A DNA stretch of 64,000 bases from Dichetophora obliterata (lineage: Eukaryota; Arthropoda; Insecta; Diptera; Sciomyzidae). This document shows positions 46,900-59,559 of the stretch, in pieces. The notes under the pieces are model-generated. The model had not been told where the DNA came from. It worked only from the letters and a program-made list of their open reading frames with translations, and did not search any database. The DNA lies in the NCBI GenBank assembly GCA_963920525.1, contig OY986440.1, forward strand, positions 15,082,298-15,146,297, read 5' to 3'. Position 1 is the first letter of the stretch, and each line of letters begins with the position of its first letter. The translations under genes and the position numbers were made by a program.

Positions 46900-47660
46900 T
46901 TACAATTGTAATATAGGTTTGTGTTAATGTTTGTGTGTGCACAGTCAAGAACCAATAACGCCAGCAGCTAGCGCTCCACATTGGCGAGGTGAACAATTGT
47001 TAGCGTAGCCCTCAGTAAAGCAGGCGGTGTAAGCAAATGTGCGAATCCAAAATGGCAAGGTGAAATATGTTAGCGAAGTCCTCAATTAACCAAGCAGCGT
47101 AAGTATGCGAGTCCAAAATGGCGAGATAAAATATGTTAACGAAATCCTCAATTAACAAGGCGGCGTAACTAGACGTGTTTGCTTTGAGTGAGCGTATTGC
47201 TGCAACGCAGGCGAGCTTACAGCTGGCGCTCCACACAGGCGAAATGAAAAAACTTTTAGCAAATATTTAACAAAACAGGCAGCGTGTGTATGCGTTATCA
47301 TGTTGTGTGTATGCGTTAGCACACTACTGTAACGCCGGCAAGAACAAAATGGCGTTTCCAGCTAGCGCTCCACACAGGCGATTCGAAAAATGCTTCCAAA
47401 ATGTTCCACAGCAGGCTGCGTACTTTATATATCTGTGTGTGTGTGCGCACTACTGTTGCGCAGGCAAAAATAAATGACGCTTACAGCGAGCGCTCCACAC
47501 AGGCGAATCACAAAGTGCTGGAAAATGTTCAACAGCAGACGGCGTACATATATATGTTTGTGTGTGTGTGCGAGTCAACCACTGTAGCGCAGGCAAGTAC
47601 AAAATGACGCTTACAGCTAGCGCTCCAGGCAGGCGAAACACAAAACTGCTATGATGATGA
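46900..47660. repeat. Tandem repeats in the BEL/Pao untranslated leader
   Basis: Between the 5' LTR and gag. Units of roughly 120-130 bp carrying GCTAGCGCTCCACACAGGCGA and ACTGTAGCGCAGGCAA-like motifs occur about four to five times (47180-47650). A shorter unit with AAAATGGCGAGATAAAATATG and TCCTCAATTAAC (period about 65 bp) occurs at 47000-47165. Confidence 0.85.
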
Positions 47661-47721
47661 TGTCCAAGCTTACCACAGAACACCTCCGACAAACGCACCA
47701 AACCAAGAATATAAATAAAAT

Positions 47722-48935
47722 TGTTGGCTGCTGGCCGCAATTTCTTCTGACAGAGTAAATAAACTTTACAACACGGTGGGACACAAAGCAACTTGTGCAT
47801 GAGTGTGTGCATTCGTACATTTATTACATGAATGTCTAGCGTGTTATGAGGTGTTTTGTAGTATACCTATACATATTATTTAAATATTTAATTTACATTA
47901 ATGTATTTCATTATAAAACAAGCTTTTCTTAAAATAAGTAATAATATAAAGACCTCTACTGTAAGAACATGCACAATAATATTCAAACTAAGTTAAAGTA
48001 ATACACCTCTACGGTATACTAAGATATTATTCAAACAATAAGAACATATGTTTATACTAAGCACTACTATCTATCTCATTCGCACACATGTACCCATATG
48101 GCTGAATACAAAACATATGATATTATATTATACTTTTTACTCCTACACAAATATGTTAACATATGATTATGTTTACGTTTTCTATTCTACTCATTCACAC
48201 ATATTAAACTATTAATACTAAACTACAAATATGTATTACGATATTCTACTATTACTTTTACACTAATTAAAGAACATATGATTCTATTTACATTCTAAAC
48301 TACACAAACAATTGTTAAATAGTTTTAAGACAAAATACCGTTATGCTTACTACAAAAGGATGAACATATTTGAAAATAAATCAATTAGTTTTGAACTTCT
48401 AACAAGCTGCCTACTAATTCAATTTAAATAAGTCTTGAGCTTTAATAGCTGCCGACTTCAACTTTTTAGCCTCTGCACTTTTTATAGTGAACGGCTGTAA
48501 ATGTAATAAAAACAAAAATAGCGCCAGCGGCGAACTTCGCCGGCAACCAATTAGGCAGGACCTTAAAATATTAATAGTAAATCCGCGAGTCCTTTTTTAA
48601 ATAATCGCGAACCCTTACATGGCGATGCTATTTCGCGAATAAAATTATGTGGCGATCCTGTCGCCAAAATATTATTACATGGCGACCCAAAAACATATTT
48701 ACTACAGTTTATTTATCTATAAGATTATTAAATAGTACAAAGTTATAAATTAATAATTCAAACTTACATTCTGTCTTAAATCAGGAAAAATTTTATGTGC
48801 GCTTATGGCGTTCCATTTACAATAAGTTCAGGAATACGAATGAGAATATGAATAAGAAACAAAGATAAGTAAAAAATACCAGGGCTGCAAATTTGTTGTA
48901 TTTCATTTCATGTCACGGGTTGCCATCGCACCACA
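47722..48935 (-). repeat. 5' LTR of the BEL/Pao element (long form)
   Basis: Contains the extra central segment of about 850 bp that the other LTR lacks. The segment includes repeated TGGCGA motifs (about 48620-48690) and many ACATATG-like hexamers between 48000 and 48300. Confidence 0.88.
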
Positions 48936-49949
48936 AAAACATTTTGAAGAAAATTAACATCGTCGAAAAAATAACAGATAGCGTTATTGTTTTTATGACA
49001 GAAAAGGTAAAAAATTTTCGTTAAACTGGAACAACTATTGCTAATAAATGCCATGTCATATGAGAGCTAGTTAAAAATTCAAATTATCTGTATATGCTTC
49101 TTAGCTTTAACATTGAAAGTTTTTACACTTTAAGAATTATTAACTTTTTATTCTTAAAAATGCAACTAAGCTTCTTTTATGATTTTTGTTAATTTTTGTA
49201 CAACAAAAATTTGCACAATAGTGATCTCATGCAACCGTATATGTACAATAAAATAATACATTTAATTGAATATTTGTTTATCAAATAAATTTCCTATAAA
49301 TTATATGTTCATTGGTTACTTTAAAACTTATGTTAAATAATTAATTTTTAGATTTTACTTGTTAAACTTTTTTGGATGTGAAATTTTTTTCTTAAATGTG
49401 AAATTTTTTTGGAAGTTTGGTAAAAAAAATATTTCAGTAATCGCAAAAATCAAGGTATTCGATTAACGTTACAGGTTGATTAGTCTAATTCAAGCAGTGT
49501 CTACAAATATGGGATATATATACACTAAAAAAATCATCACGTTTTAAAATTTAACACAATGCCTTTGATATCAATGCATGTTTTTTCCTACAAAATTTAA
49601 AAAAATTTCTCAAGCAATTTGATTTTTGATTTTAGATTTTTTTCGCGGACCCACAGTTATGCGGATGGCACAATAGGGTCTAATTTGAGACAGCGTCTAA
49701 TTTTCGTAATAGCGTATCATTAGAACGGTTATTTCGTCTATTTTAAAGAAAAAATTGCAGTAAGCTGATTCATTCTTAATTTCAGAGTTTCATACCATGC
49801 CAGCAGCAGGTGCTAACTTTTTTCATTTTCACAATTTAAATTTTTTTTACGTTCCCCTTTCCAACGATATAAAATTAAAGTATGCTATTCAAGGGTTCAG
49901 AAGTTATGGCGTAAAACGTGAAGTGTTAATAAATTTTCAATTCAGATTT

Positions 49950-50165
49950 AACTAGCGTTGATATTTATTATGAAAATACTATAATACAGCTTAAGAACCC
50001 CGGTTCAAACCCCAGCTCAGACAGAATGGTTTTTCAATTTAATTTATATTTCTGTTCGGCCTCCACCTCTCTGCAGACAATGGCAAATCTCAGAGAGTGA
50101 AAATTGCCATGTAAAGTTTTATGAGAACATAAGCCGTTCGGAGTCGGCATACAACAATAAACAAA
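49950..50165 (+). mobile_element. Second, different tRNA-derived SINE (partial)
   Basis: A B-box-like GGTTCAAACCC at about 50004 follows a Pol III-like head, and the body ends with GCCGTTCGGAGTCGGCATA near 50150, a small GC-rich inverted motif. The A box is not clear. Identification as a dipteran SINE is by resemblance only. Confidence 0.5.
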
Positions 50166-50758
50166 TTTGCATTAAAAATTTCCAAAATGTTCTTTAGCTT
50201 TATCTTAAAAATTAAAACTCTCTTTTCCGATTCCGCGTGAAAAATTATTCACGATAGGTCTGCATATCCCAAATTTTTTTTTTGGGTCTTAATTTATTTG
50301 AAAATCAAAGTAAATTTTAATAAGGGTAATTATCGCTTCAAAACTCACTAAAACTATTTTGTTTGGTTACAATTTTCCCCTTCTTACGAGGATGTAAAGA
50401 GCTGGAAATGATAACGGTTTTTAAAAAGTCGCGCTTAGTTCTTACAAATAGGTCAAACTTAATAATTCTAGTGAATGTTGTAGCGACAAGTACTCTTATT
50501 AACCCATTAATGCACACCTCCAGAACCCGTTGAGCTTAGTTTTTGAAATTCACAGCATAAATTTGTATTAATATTTGACGGAAAACTCTAAAACTCTTGA
50601 ACTTAGCGTTCAACTTTAACCTAATTCACTTTTTTAATTATATATTATTTTTTCTTGATGTTTATTAAACAAAATAACTCACCTGAGTGGCATTTTTCTA
50701 TTAAGATTTTATTTAATTCTAACGATGTTGAGTTTTCTTCTTTAATTTGAACCTGTAG

Positions 50759-51914
<1,156 letters not shown>

Positions 51915-52997
51915 TGACAGGTTTAAACTGTCAAAGACGTACTTCAAAGTTATTTAATATAGATAAAGAATGGAAGTAGAACCAGCTACAATTACGAACA
52001 TATAAAAACGCATATAGAATAGTTCACCAGCTATGACGGGTTGTTTGGTCCAACACAAATCACAAATGGAGTTATTAATTTATGCTGTTGGTTACCGTAT
52101 AGTATTGATTTACTTTAATTTGTTCATTTATTATTTCAATTGTGATGTGTACACATTTATTTAAAAGTTTGCATAAAAAGTAGACAACAAAGAAAATATA
52201 TACATATATATACAGGGTGGCTTAAAATAAAACATTTTTTTTTACTTTTTCCAGATATTGCCAGCTTTTATAATTTCTCTTGATATGACCTGTGAATCGC
52301 AACAAAATATGTTAAGGTTTTGAGGTGGCAGTTTTTTTATTTGTTTCCATACGATTTGTATTTAAAAGTGCGTTTGCAGTCTGGGTAATTTTGAAGCCAT
52401 AATTATGAGCCAAATTAGCTAGGAAAATATACATACGTGTCTTCTAAAAATTAATCCTTTGTCACATATACAAATTTTACAAATATCCAATTAGTATTTT
52501 CTTTTTTAATAAAATCAAATTTAAAAAAATAATAAGGTATTTTCCTATTTATTTCAAAATTTCATAAATATTCTTTAAGTTTTAAATTTTTTTTGCATTT
52601 CAGCCGTTATTGCCTGCATATCTAAAGGATTTTTGAGAGATTGCATTAACAGAGAGAGATAGAGAAAACTTTTATTGAGATGTGTCTTCAAAATCACAAA
52701 AATATGATTGAAAATAAATGACATGTGAATATGTCACGCGAATAAAATTTCGAGATTGACTTATTTTTTCTTTAATAATTTAGATCATAACCGTAACAAA
52801 ATTAGTTAGAATGCAAAACGCACTTTTTTCCATTAAAATTGTATGAGAAAAGAAAGGAAATACTGTAACCATTTAAGTTGCTCTTCACTGAAGATGTTCT
52901 TAAGGTCAAGAAGAAGAATTAAAGCTGCGACGTTTTCTTTACTGAAACACCCTAATATATACACATATAAATATAAAAAACAATATATAAATATATA
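51915..52997. other. AhcyL1 3' UTR and flanking AT-rich DNA
   Basis: No coding. TACAGGGTGGCTTAAAATAA at about 52211 looks like the end of a Tc1/mariner-type element, but no partner end was found. The polyadenylation site is not clear; AATAAA occurs within that motif near 52227. Confidence 0.4.
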
Positions 52998-53759
52998 TGG
53001 GGCATTCCATACAGAATTTACCATAAACATTTTTTTAAAAAAAAATTTTTTATGGGTCATTAGTCAAAAATATTTAATACGTTTTTTTTTTATTTCAATA
53101 TAAAACATGGAGTTTTCGATTTTTTTTATTTCACGTTTTTAAAAAAGGACATTTTTTCAATGGCTTATACTGCAATAACTGATGAAGATAGAAAAACTTG
53201 TCCCAAAGAAGACATGTGCGCCTTTTCTTAGCTTTCGAATGATATTCACTAATACTTAATATTAAGAAAAAATTTTCGGCTTCTTTTTGACAAAAAAAAA
53301 AAAGTCCAAATTAAAAATAAATTCAATTTGTTGGAAATCTTTATTTTTTGCAATAAAAAAGTAAGTATCAAGAAAAATGTTTTAAAATAAAAGGTCCAAA
53401 GCTAAAATAAATATGTTGGAAATCTCTATATGGAAATAAATAAATACAAATTTCTATTTTTCGCAATCAAAAAATAAAATGATTAAGTTTTAGTAAACAT
53501 TATACGAAAGCTAAAAAAAAGACGCTCATGTATTTGAGACAAATTTTTCTATCTTTATCAGTTATTGCAGTATTAGCGATTGAAAATGTCCTTTTCAAAA
53601 ACCTAAAATAAAAAAAAATAAATTTTTTCGAAAACTTCTTAAATTGAAATAAAAAAATACGTGTAAAATATTTTTGACTAATGAACCATAAAAAAACTTA
53701 AACAAAAAATAAACTTTAATGGAAAAAGAATTTGGAGCCATTTTGTATGGAATGCCCCA
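52998..53759. mobile_element. 762-bp foldback element
   Basis: Ends TGGGGCATTCCATACA and its complement. Arms of about 230 bp each contain ATTTTTGACTAATGA/TCATTAGTCAAAAAT and TGCAGTATTA/GCAATAACTGATGAAGATAG-type matched segments. The centre is AT-rich with two similar units. Flanks are AT-rich (ATATAT), so the target duplication cannot be read with confidence. Confidence 0.82.
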
Positions 53760-53914
53760 TATATATGTATATATATTTACCAAATTCGAGTATTACACAA
53801 AGATATCAGGAAAGTGACGTCAAACCATTTTCGTCATACGTGAAAAAATCCTGGTTTTCTAACTATCGCAAAACTACTCTACTTACAAAAAGTTGTTCAG
53901 TATATTAAAAAATA

Positions 53915-53960
53915 TATACTATGTATATATATATATATATATATATAAGTATATATATAT
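53915..53960. repeat. AT/GTAT microsatellite
   Basis: A run of TATATA beside the foldback at 53961; continued by a similar run at 54270-54300. The element appears to have inserted in an AT microsatellite. Confidence 0.85.
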
Positions 53961-54269
53961 TAGGCCGGGTCAATTTGTATGGACGAATTTTTTGGAGGTC
54001 TGGCTCAGCGAAATTCGTAAAATACATGTAATTTCAAGACTTTTTCTCCACTACAGCATATACAAATTCTGAAAAAAAGCTGTGCGGACTTTCGTAAATA
54101 GATTTTGTTCTCAATTATAAAATATGAATGTATGAATGTATGTGTATGAATCTATTTACGATAGTCCGCACAGCTTTTTTTCAGAATTTGTTTATGCTGT
54201 AGTGGAGAAAAAGTCTTGAAATTACATGTATTTTACGAATTTCGCTGAGCCAGAATTTGACCCGCCCTA
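53961..54269. mobile_element. 309-bp foldback sharing termini with the 24380-25372 element
   Basis: Ends TAGGCCGGGTCAATTTG and the complement of TAGGGCGGGTCAAATTC. Arms of about 130 bp are nearly perfect inverted copies around a loop of about 45 bp (ATGAATGTATGAATG). Flanked on both sides by ATATATAT, compatible with an 8-bp duplication but uninformative in a microsatellite. Confidence 0.85.
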
Positions 54270-54294
54270 ATATATATATATATATATATATATA

Positions 54295-54358
54295 CCAGCC
54301 TAATACCTATATATATATATATAGGTTAAAATATATATATATAGGTATTAGGCTGACC
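54295..54358. repeat. Short palindrome in AT-rich DNA
   Basis: CAGCCTAATACCTATATA and its complement TATATAGGTATTAGGCTG form a hairpin; TAGGCTGACC is repeated once more just after at about 54370. Confidence 0.75.
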
Positions 54359-54399
54359 TATATATATATTAGGCTGACCGTCAAATGTATGGAGAAAAA

Positions 54400-56595
54400 A
54401 CGATGTGAAATGTATGTGAGAACCACAAATTGCTGTTGCCTGGGCTAAAAAAAAAATTTGAATAAAAATATAAAAACTAAAAGCTATAAAATTTCGTGCC
54501 GATTGATTACATTTAAAAATTTCTTCACCCCTTAAAAGAAAAAATTAGAAAAGAAAACACAATAACTTTTTTTAAATCTTAAATTAATAAATGCTATGCA
54601 ATTAATTTTTTATTTAATGTTGCTTTGATTGAAACAAAAAAATTGAAAGAAAACAACAAAAGCTGTGATTATTCACTTTTCAAAAAAAAAATATAATTTT
54701 TTTTCTTGTCGCCTTAAAAAAAAATCGTAAAATACCAAATATGATACTCTTATGACATGTACTTGAAATATTTTCATCAACTATGACAAAAATGGCCACA
54801 AAAAATGGTGCGAGAACGTTAAAGAAGCTAGGGTGATTTTTTTCAGAGTCCATTCAATGGGTCAATATTTAAAAGTTTTTATTTATAAAAACTTTTTGTA
54901 AAGTTTTTTAATATTTTTCAATTTTAGTTTATAGATCTATATTGAATTACCTGTCAAAGGACATAATTTCTAAATAAAAATGCAGTATTTTACTGAAAAT
55001 AGTGGAACATTTTTAGGAAGGCATCAATTTTACTGCAAAGAGTTAAAGTTTGGAACCATAAAAAAGTTAATAAAGTCATTCCGAGTGAGAAATATATTCC
55101 TTTCGATTTTTTATGGTTTTTTTTTTTCATTATTAGATAGGCCAGCACTTTTAAGAGCACTTTTAAGAGTTAATAGCGAACATATTTATAATTTTGAGGT
55201 TTTTAAACGTTATAGCAACATATTAGTCATAGTATAAGAAAATATTGCAACTACATTTCGAAAGAGTATTTTCGTATTTGAGATTTTTTTAAAACAAGAA
55301 AAATATGAGATTTGTTTCGTAAAGCGAACAATTAATCGCAACTCTTGTTGTTTTCGTTCAAATTCAAACTTAACATTACACTTAATATCTTTTAATTTTA
55401 AATCAAATCGAATATTTTTAGCTTATGGCAGCTAGGAAAAAAAAAGAGTTCTAAATAACGGTCACCTTAACCGTAGTCCTACCTTGCGCAAATTTATAAT
55501 TTTACCTTGAGGTGTAGATTTCTGCATTTACTTACAAATGAAAAAATTATTGCCATATGTCAAAGTTCTTAATTTATCAGTCATGTTGGCTTCTGCTTTT
55601 TTATCGTTTTCTGATGGCTTAAATCCCTTTTAATTTCCAGTTGTAATGTTTTCATAAATTTAACGACCTTCTTTATGCGCAATTTCTTTACGGCTCAAAT
55701 ATATATGCCTCAAATATATGTCAAAAATTTATTGAAATCTAACACAGTTTCTCGAAATCTGCAAATAATAAGGATTGACACAAAAAAAGAAAACTGATGT
55801 AGAAATCTACACCTCAAGCATCATTATTTGAAGTTTTTAAATATTTTGAAAAAAATTATAATTGAAATAGTTGAAGTACACATACAAGAAAAAAAAGATG
55901 TTTTTTCTTTAATTATAGAAACACAACATATGTAAACAATTTCGGTTCACACTTGGCATAAATTAAAGTCATGTTAACTCGAATCCCAAAATTAAATGGT
56001 TGTAGAAATATTTCAAAAGTAAGGAAACAATAGTTTTCTACACCAAGGTAGGACGATGATTAATATATGTATATTTTTTATTGTTTCTACATTAAAAGAA
56101 GTTTTTTTTTAGGTATGCATTTAAAACTGCAAATATTCCATTGATATGCTATGTACTTACTTACGTTACGTTTTGTTTTAATTGATATTGGTTTGTATCA
56201 AAAACCACTTAATTTTTCAATTATGACTTTTGTTATTTAATTAATTTAAATGAATAACTTGACTACCTTCATATGCAAGACTTCAAGGGCTAAAAAGAGT
56301 TTTCTTATATATAATAAAAAAATATATCGATTACTGAAGCTTTCATTTTCAGTTTGTTTGCTGAAGCATTAAGTGCGTTAACTAAACATTTGTTTTCCAT
56401 AAAAAAAAATAATTGTATAAGTTAAAAATGTTTTGTAACAATTTACACTGTTGGAAATTTTCCAAAAACAAAATATAAATAAAAAATAATGTATAAACGT
56501 CAATCGTTTATTTTACATATGTATATGTTTTATGTATACAGCTACAAAATGAATGAATAAAAACTAAATATGCTGTCAATTCTAAAACTTTTGTT
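54400..56595. other. AT-rich stretch without a recognised gene
   Basis: Two nested inverted pairs are present: CGTAGTCCTACCTTG near 55472 with CAAGGTAGGACGATG near 56044, and about 20 bp at 55507-55526 with 55798-55818 (GAGGTGTAGATTTCT). They suggest a decayed foldback. Reading frames here are short and AT-driven. Confidence 0.45.
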
Positions 56596-56639
56596 TTATT
56601 TGTATGAATTCTGTTTAGTAAGTACCGGCAATTGGTAAT

Positions 56640-57000
56640 TTAAAAAGTCCCAGTAAGTTGTGAGACTATTTTTATACTGAAGCTGCATTCCAAATTTCAG
56701 CTGCATAAACCCAACAACAAAATTATTACAACCTTGACCTTTTGCTGCCACTCCACAATAATTTTCTGGCCGTTTTTTCATCCTAAAGCCGTATACCAAA
56801 TTGCAGCCACATAACTTTAATAATAACAAAGTTATTGCAACCTTAATGAAACAAAGCAGATGACCTTTTGCTGCCACGCCCCTATAATTTTTCGACAACT
56901 TTTTTCATCCTTCAGCTGCATACCAAATTAATGTAGCTGCATCGGACATATAACCTTAATAACAAAGCTATTGGAATTTTGTCGCCAATAAGTCGCCGAC
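56640..57000. repeat. Diverged tandem repeat of about 130 bp
   Basis: Three diverged units with GACCTTTTGCTGCCACNCC, TTTTTCATCCT and GCTGCATACCAAATT-like segments between 56690 and 56960. Confidence 0.7.
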
Positions 57001-57240
57001 GCTATATCAAGCGATAAATAGTCATTGGCGATAAATAGCCATTGGCAATAAAATCTGGGAAACCAATAGGCTACATAATCCAGCAGCAGGCAGTCGCCGA
57101 CGCGATATCGAACGATAAATAGTCACTGGCGATAAATAGCCATTGGCGATAAATAGCCATTGGCGATAAATAGCCATTGGCGATAAATAGCCATTGGCGA
57201 TAAATAGCCATTGGCGATAAATAACCATTCGCGATAAAAT
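57000..57240. repeat. 17-bp tandem array within a duplicated segment of about 100 bp
   Basis: The unit ATAAATAGCCATTGGCG is repeated about seven times at 57117-57240 with few changes. A shorter version of the same array, with the same flanking GTCGCCGACGC...ATATC segment, lies at 56990-57050, so the larger block was duplicated and the array then expanded. Confidence 0.9.
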
Positions 57241-57479
57241 CTGAGATAACACCAGGCGAACTCATTTTCCCCTATCAGGTCAAAATCTCCAGATTAATTT
57301 TTTATTTATTTTTTTACCAATTACTTTTTATTGTCTTTTCAGAAATACCTCAATCGTGAAAATCGAGATAACCTTTAGTTGAATCTATGATTTTTCAAAA
57401 GTTAAGCAATTTCGTTTTTTCCTCCTACAAAATTTGAATATGAAATTTTTACATTTAAAAATTTTTTTACTCAAATGGT

Positions 57480-57830
57480 TTAAATCGGTTAGATCCTAGG
57501 GGTACCTCCCCTGGACCTATGTACATTAATTTTTTACTTTATTTTGTATGGCAGGTACATACAAAGGTTGGCCGATCTTTGCACAAATTCGTCAGAAAGT
57601 TAGTTAAATAGAGATGTACTGAAAATGGTTGAAATCGGTTAGACCATAGGGGTACCTCCCTTGGACCTATATTAATTTTTACTTGATTTTGTATGGAAGG
57701 TAAACACAAAGGTTAGCCAATCTTTACAAAAATTCGTCAAAATATTCGTCAAATAGATTAATAGATTTGTACTGAAAATGGTCGAAATTGGTTAGAACTT
57801 TGACCTATATTAATTTTTATACCCCCACGT
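57480..57830. repeat. About 150-bp direct repeats
   Basis: ATCGGTTAGA, GGGGTACCTCCC, GGACCTAT and TTTTGTATGG recur in order at about 57485, 57633 and (decayed) 57783. Confidence 0.8.
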
Positions 57831-58330
57831 TTAAAAAACGTAATAGGGGTGTATAAACTAGAAAAGTATATATATTCTTGATCAGCATCACCTAAGTCGA
57901 TTTAGCCATGTCCGTCTGTGGTCACGATAACAGCCGTAATTTTTTAGCTATCGTAACGAAATTCAATATATAAGCTTTTTATTAAAAATGGAGGTCAAGA
58001 AGTTCAAGTCAAAATGAGCCAAATCGGATGAGAACCACGCCTATCTGCCATACAAAGTGGCTTAACCAAAACTGTAAAATCTCTTTAAAATCCACCAAAA
58101 TTTATATAATCACTTCAAATTTGATTATGAAAATTGTAAAAATGGGATGAAAACCACGCCTACCTCCCATACAAAGTGGCTTAACCAAAACGGCAAAATA
58201 TCTTTCAATTCCACAAAAACTAATCTAATGACTTAATATTTTGCACATAAGCTTTAACCTTTAATATGCATTTTTAGTATAAAATTTGTAGAAGTCGAAT
58301 AAAAATCACGTCTACCTCCCATACAAAGTG
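57831..58330. repeat. Dispersed dipteran-type repeat with a short hairpin and tandem units of about 120 bp
   Basis: TATACCCCCACGTTT and its near complement (AACGTAATAGGGGTGTATA) form a hairpin at 57817-57856. TTGATCAGCATCACCTAAGT and ATTTAGCCATGTCCGTCTGT follow. Then three units with ACCACGCCTACCTCCCATAC and AAGTGGCTTAACCAAAAC occur at about 58035, 58150 and 58310. Confidence 0.7.
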
Positions 58331-58569
58331 ATACTATTTTTCCATCTGCTCAAAATCTTGCGATTTTGAAAAGTGATTTAAAAGTGTTTCCATCTGGCAT
58401 GTCATGACAGCTAGATTTTATTTGACAATTATGACTTGATTTGATAAATTTAAGAATGAGCAAATCGTGAAGGAGCAATTGCGTTGTTGCATTTCTTTTG
58501 CCATTTCCGGAGCTCTTAAATGTGTTTCTACCAACCAATTGCCACTAACAATTGCTCCTCACTGAAAAT

Positions 58570-58860
58570 CATGGCACAATTACTGACAAGGTAGAAGCGT
58601 ATACTGGCTTTTTTCTCACGAGCGGCGATGGGTAGTTGTCAAAATTAGCTGTTCATGCAATTAATCAAAGAAAAGTAGAAAAAATAAGCGACGACTCAAA
58701 CATAGCTAGTCAACATTTCAATAAACTTCGCGAATAAATTTAATGAATCAAAGAAAATTTAAAAATAAACACATAGCTAGTCAACAGCAGCAAACTACAA
58801 CTTCTTTAGCTGTTTTTGACAACTACCAATCGCCAAAAAACTGTCACGGCTATCTTGTCA
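58570..58860. repeat. Imperfect foldback
   Basis: GGCGATGGGTAGTTGTCAAAA near 58623 pairs with TTTTGACAACTACCAATCGCC near 58813, with further matches outward (TTGTCA/TGACAA and GTGACAG-like). It may be a MITE; ends are not defined. Confidence 0.6.
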
Positions 58861-59211
58861 AATAATTATACTCTGACTGAAAATCCAAGTCTTTTTATTT
58901 TCATATTTTCTTGTTTTGCATTTTTATTGTTATTGTTATTGTCTTTTTTTCAATTGTTATTTAAAAAATTATTTTATTTCTTTGTTGTCAACGTGAAGAA
59001 TTTGACATAAGCTAAATAGCAAGAATGATAGAATAAGAGATTACGCTTTGCGCAGGTCCGTTACTTCTGCTAATCGAGTTTGACAACCATCTGTTCAGTT
59101 GAGTACGTCACAATATTTAATATCTTTGAGAAACGTATTGCGATCGATGGTGTTTTATTTAATTCTGTATTTATCGAAGTATATTTGCAAGTTTTTAACT
59201 TGAAATTAAAA

Positions 59212-59270
59212 AAAATGAAGTGTGCAGTTGCTAATTGCGGTAACAGTAGCAAAAAATCGGCATCAGAATG
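59212..59270 (+). pseudogene. Possible THAP-domain start (short fragment)
   Basis: The ATG at 59215 begins MKCAVANCGNSSKKS, close to the start of a THAP zinc finger (C-x(2-4)-C at the N-terminus). The following residues do not continue the domain (no FxxFP). Either an exon end lies just after or it is a fragment. Low certainty. Confidence 0.35.
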
Positions 59271-59559
59271 CAGCTTGTCGGTGTCACGACTGCAACTAGG
59301 CGTTATGGTGGCCACGCTAATACCACTGTCAGATGTTTGCAATAAAATATCAGATGAGCTGGCGAGCTCATTGTTGTGATCGGAAAAATTAGATTCAGTC
59401 AATAGCTGACGAGAGTAATGATGGCATATTGTTACTTCTGAGTTGTTCGGTTTCATTATTTCTTGCAACATTTGTTTCAGCTAAACGATAGTCATCGTCA
59501 TCCTCATCAGAGTCATCAATAGTTTGTTGTTGTTGATGCATTCATCATCGAAGACGATC

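Larger units (their letters stand above)
41103..48935 (-). mobile_element. BEL/Pao LTR retrotransposon with unequal LTRs and AAAAC target duplication
   Basis: Antisense to AhcyL1. AAAAC at 41098-41102 and 48936-48940 flanks the element, the 5-bp duplication expected of BEL/Pao. Left LTR 41103-41460 (358 bp) and right LTR 47722-48935 (1214 bp) share both ends (TGTTGGCTGCTGG... and ...CATCGCACCACA on the plus strand), but the left lacks about 850 bp from its middle. A polypurine tract (GGGGGATGGAA, minus strand) abuts the left LTR at 41461. Internal coding runs 46863 to 41491. Confidence 0.93.

Noticed and set aside
52211..52230. Possible Tc1/mariner terminal repeat (TACAGGGTGGCTTAAAATAA)
   Set aside because: No matching inverted end found within a plausible distance.
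54257..54448. Tyr/Ile repeat frame
   Set aside because: Translation of an AT microsatellite.
57117..57240. CRISPR-like look of regularly spaced identical units
   Set aside because: Units are head to tail with no spacers, and the genome is eukaryotic.
57022..57265. Two repeat-containing minus-strand frames
   Set aside because: Products of translating the 17-bp tandem array; not a protein gene.
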